From assembly GCA_900319225.1 (NCBI GenBank), contig ONNV01000002.1, positions 157,508-221,507 of the forward strand: 64,000 nt of DNA. Reading direction: 5' to 3'. Origin of the DNA: an uncultured Prevotellaceae bacterium. GTDB taxonomy: Bacteria; Bacteroidota; Bacteroidia; Bacteroidales; Bacteroidaceae. The translations under genes were made by a program, and so were the position numbers. The notes beneath the pieces were generated by a model, which ran no database searches, was not told where the DNA came from, and saw only the letters and a list, made by a program, of their open reading frames with translations. Shown here piece by piece: positions 26,236-33,264 of the stretch. Each line of letters begins with the position of its first letter. Within the stretch, counting starts at the first letter, position 1.

Positions 26236-26823
26236 TTACTTGATTCTGATCCTTTTTGCTGTTATCAAAGCTATGATTATTGAGAGTATGTTGCCCCACA
26301 TGAGGGACTGTTGTATAAGCTGTTTTGTCAGTCCCGATGCCGGCAGTGAGCAGAACCAGGTTACGTTCTGGCGCATGAACTCGATGTAATTGTTCATATG
26401 CTCAATCTGTACGGGGTCCGTCATGGTGCTGATAGTCTCAGACGTTGCCTGGACAATGGCCTCCATGTGGGCCATGACGTTGGCGCTGAATGCTCCGTTG
26501 TCAATGAACCGCAGGTACAGATATGCCACCATACATGACAGCACCGTTGAGAACAGGAACATCAGGAAAGTGATGATCCATGATATGGGGAACGGGAAGA
26601 ACGGCATCTTGTTCTCGTCACGGAAATGGCTTACAAGCCTGTATGCGATGACGGGAATGCCCAGCATAAGCGGAATGGTGATGAACGTGATGCCTGAGTA
26701 CTTTACTGACAGCGCAACTGACAGGTATACCAGTATGACGTATGCTCCAAGATGGGTGCCAAGTGACATGGCAGCCTGGATAAGGTGTATCTTTATTACT
26801 TTGGGGCCCTCTTGTTCTTCCAT
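26236..26823 (-). CDS. DUF4199 membrane protein
   Basis: A 195-aa protein with about four membrane helices (near 17-38, 42-60, 76-98 and at the C-terminus), fitting DUF4199, a Bacteroidetes family usually next to a GT2 gene as here. The open frame runs on to 27129, but that extension crosses the SRP RNA gene in antisense and has no membrane-protein character. The Met at 26823 (MEEQEGPKVIK) follows a -7 box and is the true start. Confidence 0.8.
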   Translation of the reverse strand: MEEQEGPKVIKIHLIQAAMSLGTHLGAYVILVYLSVALSVKYSGITFITIPLMLGIPVIAYRLVSHFRDENKMPFFPFPISWIITFLMFLFSTVLSCMVAYLYLRFIDNGAFSANVMAHMEAIVQATSETISTMTDPVQIEHMNNYIEFMRQNVTWFCSLPASGLTKQLIQQSLMWGNILSIIIALITAKRIRIK

Positions 26824-26841
26824 TTCAGAATATATAACGTG

Positions 26842-26849
26842 CAAATTTA
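26842..26849 (-). promoter_or_regulatory. -7 box of the DUF4199 operon
   Basis: TAAATTTG on the minus strand lies 18 bp before the DUF4199 start and is divergent from the SRP RNA promoter 20 bp away. Confidence 0.5.
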
Positions 26850-26869
26850 ATGAATTCTTTTCATTGCCG

Positions 26870-26900
26870 ATTGTCCTTTCAAATAAAAGCAGTAATTTTG
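26870..26900 (+). promoter_or_regulatory. Promoter of the SRP RNA gene
   Basis: ATTG (26870-26873), exactly 19 bp, then TAATTTTG (26893-26900). The RNA's closing stem starts at 26906, about 6 bp after the -7 box, as expected for initiation. Confidence 0.75.
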
Positions 26901-26905
26901 GACCC

Positions 26906-27002
26906 GGGTAAGTCCTACACGGCCAGCTCCCTTCTAACCCTCCAGGGCTTGACGGCAGCAAAGGTACGTCGGTTGTAGCGGCGCGATGTGGTAAGCTTAC
27001 CC
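26906..27002 (+). ncRNA. ffs: Signal recognition particle RNA (4.5S type)
   Basis: About 97 nt closed by GGGTAAG (26906-26912) and CTTACCC (26996-27002). The Ffh-binding core is recognisable as CCAGG (26942-26946) on one side and AGCA (26957-26960) on the other of a short apical hairpin, as in small bacterial SRP RNAs. The apical loop reads GCTTGACGGC in place of the common GGAA tetraloop. An exact promoter precedes it and a strong hairpin follows. Covariance-model confirmation was not possible here. Confidence 0.8.
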
Positions 27003-27053
27003 ATCCCATACAAAATAGGTCGCCATACGGCGGCCTATTTTCGTATGGATGGG
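27003..27053 (+). terminator. Terminator of the SRP RNA gene
   Basis: AAAATAGGTCGCC (27012-27024) pairs with GGCGGCCTATTTT (27029-27041) with one G-T pair. The stem extends outward through ATCCCATAC and GTATGGATGGG with single bulges. Confidence 0.75.
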
Positions 27054-27155
27054 TAGACCCACCTTGTTTTAGTTTCCTAACGGAAACGCGCTCATTCCAT
27101 TCGTTTGGCGGCCCTCCGGGTCCGCGCATATGCTAGCGTTTATACATATTCCAAC
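27054..27155 (-). repeat. Diverged copy of the gene-end element (copy 4)
   Basis: On the plus strand it reads ACCTTGTTTTAGTTTCC, a TAAC loop, GGAAAC, then CGCTCATTCCATTCG and a GGCGGCCC/GGGTCCGC hairpin. The same order in copies 2 and 3 is ACCTTTTTTTAGTTTGGGG, loop, CCCCAAAC, CGCT..CATTCCATTCCG, GGCC/GGCC hairpin. The first hairpin has a different and shorter stem but still pairs (27072-27077 with 27082-27087). It ends just beyond the glsB stop codon, as the other copies do beside their genes. Confidence 0.5.
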
Positions 27156-28127
27156 CTATTTCCTACGTAATAGGTTGCGCAGACGGGTGAGGAGTAGGGG
27201 CTTGACGGTCTTGACGTGACGGTTTATCTTGTCCTCGGCCATATCCTTGAACGGGATGAGAATGCCGGAGTCATAGATGTCGCCGAACTCGTCATTGATT
27301 CCGGTGCCGAAATACTGCATATAAGGTGACAGGTTCATATATGAGTTCACCAGAGGCGGAATGCTCACTCCGTACTCCGATACATATGCCTTAAGGATAC
27401 GGTAATCCTCCTTGAATGTCTTTCCCTTTAACAGACGTGCATATTTAAACGGCCATTTGATCCTGGCGGGTTTTACCAGCTTGACGCGGCGGAACCGTGC
27501 AGCTCCGAACCATTTGTTCAGGAACACCTGTATCATCTCACGCGCGGGGGTGGGGTACTGGCGGTAGATAGTCATCTTGCCAAAGAAATATTTCATACGG
27601 TCATGGTACATTACCATAAGCGCTCCCAGACCGTCAAAAAGGTTGTCCAGTGCAAAGATGCTCTTGGCACCGCCCTTGGAACTCTGGTAGTCAATTGTTA
27701 CGAATGAACGGCCCAGCTCAATTGTGTGCTCCAGGTAGTTCCTGATGAAACTTTTTGAGAACCTGAACATGTGCGATGAAGTGAGAATGGGTTGTCCATG
27801 CTTGTCATAAACTATATCGTCGCACAACACATACCTGTATCCGCCTATGATACGTTCGGCTTCTGGATCCCACAGCACCAACTGCTTGTATCCGTATGCG
27901 GCATCGGTATCAAACTTGTCAATATCCAGTTCACGGCCGGTCCCACCGCCTCCGGCACGGAAAGCCTCCTCACGCAGGCGTCCAATCTCACGTATCACAT
28001 CGGGAGCATTGTTGTTGTCAACCACGTAAATCTCATTGCCTCCGTGGTTGGTGGTACGCAGGAACTTCTCTTTTGTCAGCTGTGACTTGAGTATCTCCTT
28101 GTCAACGGGATCGATTATCTTTCTCAT
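27156..28127 (-). CDS. glsB: Glycine-lipid N-acyltransferase (GNAT/hemolysin-like)
   Basis: A 323-aa acyltransferase of the OlsB-like GNAT group. It resembles the Bacteroides GlsB proteins that acylate glycine with a 3-hydroxy fatty acid as the first step of glycine-lipid synthesis. Recognisable blocks are REIGRLREEAFRAGGGGTG (47-65), QLVLWDPEAERIIGGYRY and ELGRSFVTIDYQ. It overlaps the putative glsA by 4 bp, the expected two-enzyme order. The assignment rests on remembered similarity and on the neighbour. Confidence 0.75.
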   Translation of the reverse strand: MRKIIDPVDKEILKSQLTKEKFLRTTNHGGNEIYVVDNNNAPDVIREIGRLREEAFRAGGGGTGRELDIDKFDTDAAYGYKQLVLWDPEAERIIGGYRYVLCDDIVYDKHGQPILTSSHMFRFSKSFIRNYLEHTIELGRSFVTIDYQSSKGGAKSIFALDNLFDGLGALMVMYHDRMKYFFGKMTIYRQYPTPAREMIQVFLNKWFGAARFRRVKLVKPARIKWPFKYARLLKGKTFKEDYRILKAYVSEYGVSIPPLVNSYMNLSPYMQYFGTGINDEFGDIYDSGILIPFKDMAEDKINRHVKTVKPLLLTRLRNLLRRK

Positions 28128-28900
28128 AATGCGTATGCGGTTTTCTTTATCTGTTCTACTTGTTTGTTGATGTCATTGCTGCGGTCAAATGAACTCCATG
28201 GGATGGGCTTGCCAATAACTATCCTGTAGGTCTTACCCTGTGACCGGTACAGCTCATCGGGCAGGAATATCATACCCAGCGGGAATTTGAGCTTAAGTAT
28301 CTGCTGGATGCGTCCCATGCGGTAAAAACGGCGGGAGTTGGTACCGTAAAAGTGTATGGGAACGATGTCACGATGTGTTTCAATACTCTTTATAAGGAAT
28401 GTCTTGCTCCACTTGCGGTCCTCAATTACACCGTGGTTGCGGCGTGATACCTGGCCTGCCGGGAAATCCAGTATATGTGTGGGGCCGCTGTATGCGCTGT
28501 CAATACCCTCCTTGAGCTTGCGGCTCTGCATTCCCAGTTTGTTTATGGGCACTATCATGGACTTTATTCCGTCTATGTTGGTCAGGAAATCATTACCCAG
28601 CAGCATTACATCACCTTTCTGTCCTATTATTGACAGTAGCGCAACACCATCGGCACCGCCCAGAGGGTGGTTGGACACGAAAGTGTAAGGGCCGCCGTCG
28701 GGGATGGTGCCCTCAACCTGGAGGGTTACCCCAAGATACTCAATGCCTTTACTGCAGAACTCCACTCCGGAGTAATCCTTCTCAAAGAAAGTGTTCAGGA
28801 AATCTTCATGGAACAGCCGTCTCAGGTACCACAACAGCAGTCGGGGCACCTTGCCGCTACGGGAGCGTTTCTGCAACATCTCTTTTATATCCAGTTTCAT
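28124..28900 (-). CDS. glsA: Lyso-glycine-lipid O-acyltransferase (PlsC-like)
   Basis: A 258-aa PlsC-family acyltransferase with the HX4D-type motif in SNHPLGGADG (about 76-85) and a DFPAGQVSRR block in the position of the usual FPEGTR. It starts the operon with glsB and probably adds the second acyl chain to the lyso-glycine lipid. Without the neighbour it would be called only a lysophospholipid acyltransferase-like protein. Confidence 0.72.
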   Translation of the reverse strand: MKLDIKEMLQKRSRSGKVPRLLLWYLRRLFHEDFLNTFFEKDYSGVEFCSKGIEYLGVTLQVEGTIPDGGPYTFVSNHPLGGADGVALLSIIGQKGDVMLLGNDFLTNIDGIKSMIVPINKLGMQSRKLKEGIDSAYSGPTHILDFPAGQVSRRNHGVIEDRKWSKTFLIKSIETHRDIVPIHFYGTNSRRFYRMGRIQQILKLKFPLGMIFLPDELYRSQGKTYRIVIGKPIPWSSFDRSNDINKQVEQIKKTAYAL

Positions 28901-29116
28901 TCTTGTCCGGTGTTTGCCGTCGCTAAGTTAAGAAATGTACGGAGCAGTTCCAAGTTAGAATATTGTTAAGGTGAATTTATCTGTTGAAAGCCTAATGCTT
29001 GGAATATCTTTCTGTCAGGATGGGTAGAATATGGTCTTTTTAGAATTATTTTAGAATGGTGCTTTTTTACAAATTCATTTGGTACTTTTACAGCCCGATA
29101 CTAACAACTACATGAT

Positions 29117-30412
29117 ATGGATAATTCTAGAAAAGCTTTGGTGAACGACGAGTGGATCGTGGTCGTTCTGGGTTTCATCGTGCTGGCTCTGTCAGTGCTG
29201 TTCCCTAGTGTAATGAACAGTTTCAAGATTCCGGGTATCCTGGCTGCGCAGTCGGCCAGTGCATTAGGATCGCTTCAGGGATGGCTGGGCGCAGTATACA
29301 TCTTTGTATTTGTGCTGGCTCTGCTCTATCTTGCGCAGGCATTGACCGGCAAACCGTTCAAGGGCATATTCCTGTCGTTCCTGGTGATATGCCTGCTGAC
29401 AGTGGTTTCACTGGCACTTGCCACAATACCGTTCTGCAAGAAATACGGTCTTGAGGCTGTGCTGTTTGCCGTAATCCTGGGCCTGATTATAAGCAACTGC
29501 TTCAAGGTGCCGGATTGGCTCAAGCCCGCCATCCAGAGTGAGTTCTATATAAAGATAGGTATAGTATGCCTGGGTGCCACTGTTCTCTATCAGGAGGTGC
29601 TCAAGAGTGGTGCATACGGTCTGGCTCAGGCTCTGATCGTGGTGCTGTGCGTATGGTACTTTGGATTCTGGGTTTCACGTAAGGTGTTCAAGGTGGATGA
29701 TGAGATGGCTACCATGCTGGCCAGCTCAGTAAGTATCTGCGGTGTAAGTGCCGCAATCGCCACCTGCGGAACCATCAAGGGTGACCAGAAGAAACTCTCA
29801 TATGTAATATCACTGGTAATGGTGGTTGCAATTCCTATGCTTTACATCATGCCTCTGCTCTGCAACTGGCTGCTGCCGCTGTTATTCCCCGGCAATGAGC
29901 TGGCCCAGGCTCAGGTGGCAGGTGCCTGGATAGGCGGTACCATCGATACCACAGCCGCCGTGGCTGCATCGGGCGGAATCCTGGGCGATGAGGCCGGTAA
30001 CACTGCCGTTATCGTAAAGGCCTCACAGAACGTGCTGATAGGTGTTGCCGCATTCCTGATTTCACTCTACTGGTCACTGCGCGGTACCAAGGGCGTTGAG
30101 AAGACATCGGGTAAGGTTATCTGGGAGCGTTTCCCCAAGTTCGTGGTAGGTATGGTTGTGGCATCAATCGTATTCAGCCTGTTCTTTGCAGGCAAGAGCG
30201 CCGACGGTGTTGCCTACAAGAGCCTGGCCAAGAACTTCCAGAACATATTCTTCTCAATAGCATTTGTCTGCATAGGTCTGGAGACCAATTTCAAGCAGAT
30301 ATTCGCCAAGGAGAACAACCAGTCACTCAAGGCATTCCTCACCGCTCAGGGATTCAATATCCTGTTCACACTGCTTGTGGCAGGCATCCTGTTCGGCGTA
30401 ATCAAGAACTGA
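29117..30412 (+). CDS. yeiH: YeiH-family putative sulfate exporter
   Basis: A 431-aa inner-membrane protein of the UPF0324/YeiH family with about eleven hydrophobic helices and the family blocks SSVSICGVSAAIATCG and GAWIGGTIDTTAAVAASGG. The family is annotated as putative sulfate or sulfonate exporter; the substrate is unproven. Its neighbours downstream are two sulfur amino acid enzymes, which agrees with a sulfur role but does not establish it. The 216-bp gap before it holds only a weak TACTTTTA box. Confidence 0.8.
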   Translation: MDNSRKALVNDEWIVVVLGFIVLALSVLFPSVMNSFKIPGILAAQSASALGSLQGWLGAVYIFVFVLALLYLAQALTGKPFKGIFLSFLVICLLTVVSLALATIPFCKKYGLEAVLFAVILGLIISNCFKVPDWLKPAIQSEFYIKIGIVCLGATVLYQEVLKSGAYGLAQALIVVLCVWYFGFWVSRKVFKVDDEMATMLASSVSICGVSAAIATCGTIKGDQKKLSYVISLVMVVAIPMLYIMPLLCNWLLPLLFPGNELAQAQVAGAWIGGTIDTTAAVAASGGILGDEAGNTAVIVKASQNVLIGVAAFLISLYWSLRGTKGVEKTSGKVIWERFPKFVVGMVVASIVFSLFFAGKSADGVAYKSLAKNFQNIFFSIAFVCIGLETNFKQIFAKENNQSLKAFLTAQGFNILFTLLVAGILFGVIKN

Positions 30413-30434
30413 TAAGATATTACATAATATGGGG

Positions 30435-30466
30435 CAAGGCATCCTTTTGGGGTGCCTTGTTTTTTT
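30435..30466 (+). terminator. Terminator after yeiH
   Basis: CAAGGCATCC (30435-30444) pairs with GGTGCCTTG (30451-30459) and is followed by seven T. Confidence 0.75.
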
Positions 30467-30528
30467 GTGCCCGTCAAGGAGTAAAATGATTCTGTTTGGG
30501 GTTGAAACATGAGGCTATATTCAATAGT

Positions 30529-30614
30529 ACATTCTATGCAAATCCTTGTATCCTTACTGTTTTTTCTCTAGTTCTGTTCTGTGTTGGAATGAGACTCTGT
30601 TTTGCCGACCTTTG
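30529..30614 (+). promoter_or_regulatory. Sulfur-gene promoter module 1
   Basis: ACATTCTATG (30529-30538), 23 bp, TTTTCTCT (30562-30569), 14 bp, TTGGAAT (-33 part 30584-30587), then GACCTTTG (-7, 30607-30614) after a 19-bp core spacer. Every block and every spacing recurs upstream of the next gene (31886-31971). Confidence 0.7.
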
Positions 30615-30635
30615 CGGCGAAAAACAGAAAACGAT

Positions 30636-31808
30636 ATGAAAAAACAGACTATTGCCATTGACACCAAATCTGTCCGTCCTGATGTTTACGGATCATTGTC
30701 AGTACCGTTGTATACCAATGTGTCATTTGAGTTTGATGATGCAAGCCTCATGGCCGATGTCTTTACCGGCCGCGTAAAGGCTCCCGATTATGCACGTGTG
30801 GAGAATCCTACCGTAACCAATCTGGAATATAGGGTTCAGAGGCTGTCAGGAGCTGCTCATGTGACGGCATTCAATTCTGGTATGGCTGCCATAAGTAATA
30901 TTCTTTTTGCAGTTACGGCCAAGGGCAGGAGGATAATCACATCACGTCATCTGTTTGGCAATACACTCTCTCTGATAACCGGTACGCTCAAGCGTTTTGG
31001 TGTAGAATCAACATTGTGTGACCTGACCAATACCGATGAGGTTGAGGCTGCTGCCGATGATGACTCCTGTTGTATCTACCTGGAGATAATGACAAACCCC
31101 CAACTGGAGGTGGCAGACCTGAAAGCCCTTTCACAAATAGCCCGCAAGAGGGGGATACCTCTCATTGCAGACTCTACCGTCATACCGTTTACTGAGACTT
31201 CGCTTAAGGACCTTGGAGTGGATGTGGAGGTGTTGTCAAGTACCAAATATCTGTCTGGCGGCGGAACCTCACTGGGCGGTCTGGTGCTGGATTATGGCAC
31301 GTTCCCTCAAATCAATGAACGTATTAAAGGTGACCTGCTGTTCAATGTAGGTGCCTATATGAACCCTTATTCGGCCTATCAGCAGACCTTGGGACTGGAG
31401 ACTCTTGATGTCCGATACAAGCGTCAGGCGGCCAATGCACTCTATATAGCACAGGAGTTGCGTAAAATAAAAGGAATAGAACGCGTCACATATACAGGTC
31501 TTGAGGATAATCCTTTCTATGAACTGGCCCGCAAGCAGTTCGGTCCTACATCGGGAGCTATGATTGCAATTGACCTAAAATCCAAGGATGCCTGTTTCAG
31601 GTTTCTCAATAATCTGAAACTGGTACACAGGGCTACGAACCTGTTTGACAACCGCACGCTGGCCATTCATCCGGCATCAACCATATTCGGCCTGTTCCCT
31701 GAGCAGCAGCTGCGCGAGAATGATGTGCGTGATACAACGATACGTCTTTCAATCGGTCTTGAGGACCCGGATGATATTCTGGAAGATATCCGTCTGGCTA
31801 TCGGATAG
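30636..31808 (+). CDS. Cys/Met metabolism PLP enzyme (MetB/MetY-like)
   Basis: A 390-aa fold-type I PLP enzyme of the cystathionine gamma-synthase group, with the PLP Lys204 in SSTKYLSGG, Asp179 in LIADSTV and the typical PLYTNVSFEF N-terminal strand. It could be an O-acetyl- or O-succinylhomoserine sulfhydrylase/transferase or a methionine gamma-lyase; residues visible here do not decide. The frame is open to 30546, but that lies above the -7 box, so the Met at 30636 is used. It shares a promoter design with the next gene. Confidence 0.8.
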   Translation: MKKQTIAIDTKSVRPDVYGSLSVPLYTNVSFEFDDASLMADVFTGRVKAPDYARVENPTVTNLEYRVQRLSGAAHVTAFNSGMAAISNILFAVTAKGRRIITSRHLFGNTLSLITGTLKRFGVESTLCDLTNTDEVEAAADDDSCCIYLEIMTNPQLEVADLKALSQIARKRGIPLIADSTVIPFTETSLKDLGVDVEVLSSTKYLSGGGTSLGGLVLDYGTFPQINERIKGDLLFNVGAYMNPYSAYQQTLGLETLDVRYKRQAANALYIAQELRKIKGIERVTYTGLEDNPFYELARKQFGPTSGAMIAIDLKSKDACFRFLNNLKLVHRATNLFDNRTLAIHPASTIFGLFPEQQLRENDVRDTTIRLSIGLEDPDDILEDIRLAIG

Positions 31809-31885
31809 GGGCTGAAACGTCATTCCAGGAGACTGAAAGAAGATTATTCTACAGTAACTGCACAATTGGGGATATATTAGCAGAA

Positions 31886-31971
31886 ACATTCTATGGAAGT
31901 AGTAAAAGCAATAACTTGTTTTCTCTTCTTTTGATTTTTGTTGGAATATGTCACTATAAGAGCGACCTTTG
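31886..31971 (+). promoter_or_regulatory. Sulfur-gene promoter module 2
   Basis: ACATTCTATG (31886-31895), TTTTCTCT (31919-31926), TTGGAAT (31941-31947) and GACCTTTG (31964-31971) repeat module 1 with identical spacing (23, 14 and 19 bp), although the DNA between the blocks differs. Confidence 0.7.
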
Positions 31972-32013
31972 CAGTGCAAATAAGAACAAGAACCACATTA
32001 AGGTATTACAGAG

Positions 32014-33189
32014 ATGAAATACGATTTCGACAGAATCATAGAGCGCAAGGGGACAGGCGCACTTAAGTACGATGCACTTAAGGAGCGTTACGGTCGCGAT
32101 GACCTGCTGCCGCTTTGGGTGGCCGATCTGGATTTTGAGACTCCGGATTTCATCACTGATGCCATTCGCAAGCGCCTGGATCACTCGCTATTCGGTTACA
32201 CCATTACTCCCGCAGACCTTTGGGATATCGTTGCCAAATGGATCTATGAACACCATGAATGGAAGGTTCGCACTGAGTGGCTTACCTTCATACCCGGAGT
32301 AATGAAAGGAGTGGGTGCCGTGATAAACACATTCGTAAAGGAGGATGAGAAGGTTATCATTCTGCCGCCCGTATACCATCCCTTCCGCCTTACCCCGCTG
32401 GGTAATGAGCGCGAGGTTGTGTACAGTCCTTTAAAGAGGGTGGGTGACAGCTATGAGATTGACTTTGACAATCTGGCCCGTGTGGCCGATGACAAGTGCC
32501 GCCTGCTCATACTGAGCAACCCCCACAACCCTGCAGGCATCACCTGGAACAGGGAGACCCTTACGCGTCTTGCAGATTTCTGCCATGAAAGGAACATCAT
32601 CGTAATAAGCGATGAGATACACTCTGACCTTGCACTCTTTGGGAACCGCCACATCCCGTTTGCAACAGTAAGTGACAAGGCTGCAGAGATAAGCATAACA
32701 TTCGGAGCACCTTCCAAGACATTCAACACTGCCGGTATCGTGAATTCATACGCGATAGTACCAAATGACACACTGCGCCGCAGATTCTTTAAATGGCTGG
32801 ATGCAAATGAGCTGAGCGAACCCCATCTGTTCGCTCCCATTGCGATCATTGCAGCATTCACCAAGGGTGAGGAGTGGCGCCGCCAGCTTATCAGTTACAT
32901 AGAGGGTAACATCCTTTTCCTGGAGGATTACCTGAGCCGTAACATTCCGCAGATAAAGCCTATCAGGCCGCAGGCCACGTTCCTGGTATGGCTGGATTGC
33001 AGCGGGCTGGGACTTGACCATGAAAGACTTGTAGACCTTTTCGTAAACAAAGCACATCTGGCTCTCAATGACGGCGAGATGTTCGGACTGGGAGGCGAGG
33101 GATTCATGCGACTCAACACAGGTACCCCCAGAACCATTCTTGCCAAGGCTCTTGAGCAGCTTAAGGAAGCTGTCTGTACATTGCACTAA
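32014..33189 (+). CDS. MalY/PatB-type cystathionine beta-lyase
   Basis: A 391-aa aminotransferase-fold PLP enzyme of the MalY/PatB group, which releases homocysteine, pyruvate and ammonia from cystathionine. Visible are SNPHNPAG (168-175), the Asp in VISDEIHSD (about 200) and the PLP Lys235 in APSKTFN. It complements the preceding MetB-like enzyme as the second trans-sulfuration step and carries the same promoter module. Aminotransferase activity is the main alternative. Confidence 0.85.
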   Translation: MKYDFDRIIERKGTGALKYDALKERYGRDDLLPLWVADLDFETPDFITDAIRKRLDHSLFGYTITPADLWDIVAKWIYEHHEWKVRTEWLTFIPGVMKGVGAVINTFVKEDEKVIILPPVYHPFRLTPLGNEREVVYSPLKRVGDSYEIDFDNLARVADDKCRLLILSNPHNPAGITWNRETLTRLADFCHERNIIVISDEIHSDLALFGNRHIPFATVSDKAAEISITFGAPSKTFNTAGIVNSYAIVPNDTLRRRFFKWLDANELSEPHLFAPIAIIAAFTKGEEWRRQLISYIEGNILFLEDYLSRNIPQIKPIRPQATFLVWLDCSGLGLDHERLVDLFVNKAHLALNDGEMFGLGGEGFMRLNTGTPRTILAKALEQLKEAVCTLH

Positions 33190-33222
33190 TTCAGCGTTTT
33201 ATCATTTGATTTTTTAATTTTT

Positions 33223-33246
33223 GAACGGACTCCGTTGAGTCTGTTC
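33223..33246 (+). promoter_or_regulatory. Hairpin in the leader of the susC gene
   Basis: GAACGGACTC (33223-33232) pairs with GAGTCTGTTC (33237-33246), including one G-T pair, around a 4-nt loop, 18 bp before the SusC start codon. No T-run follows, so it looks more like a leader structure or operator than a terminator of the preceding gene. Confidence 0.45.
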
Positions 33247-33264
33247 CAGGCATAAACTATACTT

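Noticed and set aside
26824-27129. A longer coding region extending the DUF4199 gene to 27129
   Set aside because: The extension runs antisense through the SRP RNA gene and its terminator and lies above the gene's own -7 box; the added residues have no membrane or family character.
30467-30635. SAM riboswitch upstream of the MetB-like gene
   Set aside because: No SAM-I or SAM-II core helices are recognisable; the only conserved features are the promoter blocks shared with the next gene.
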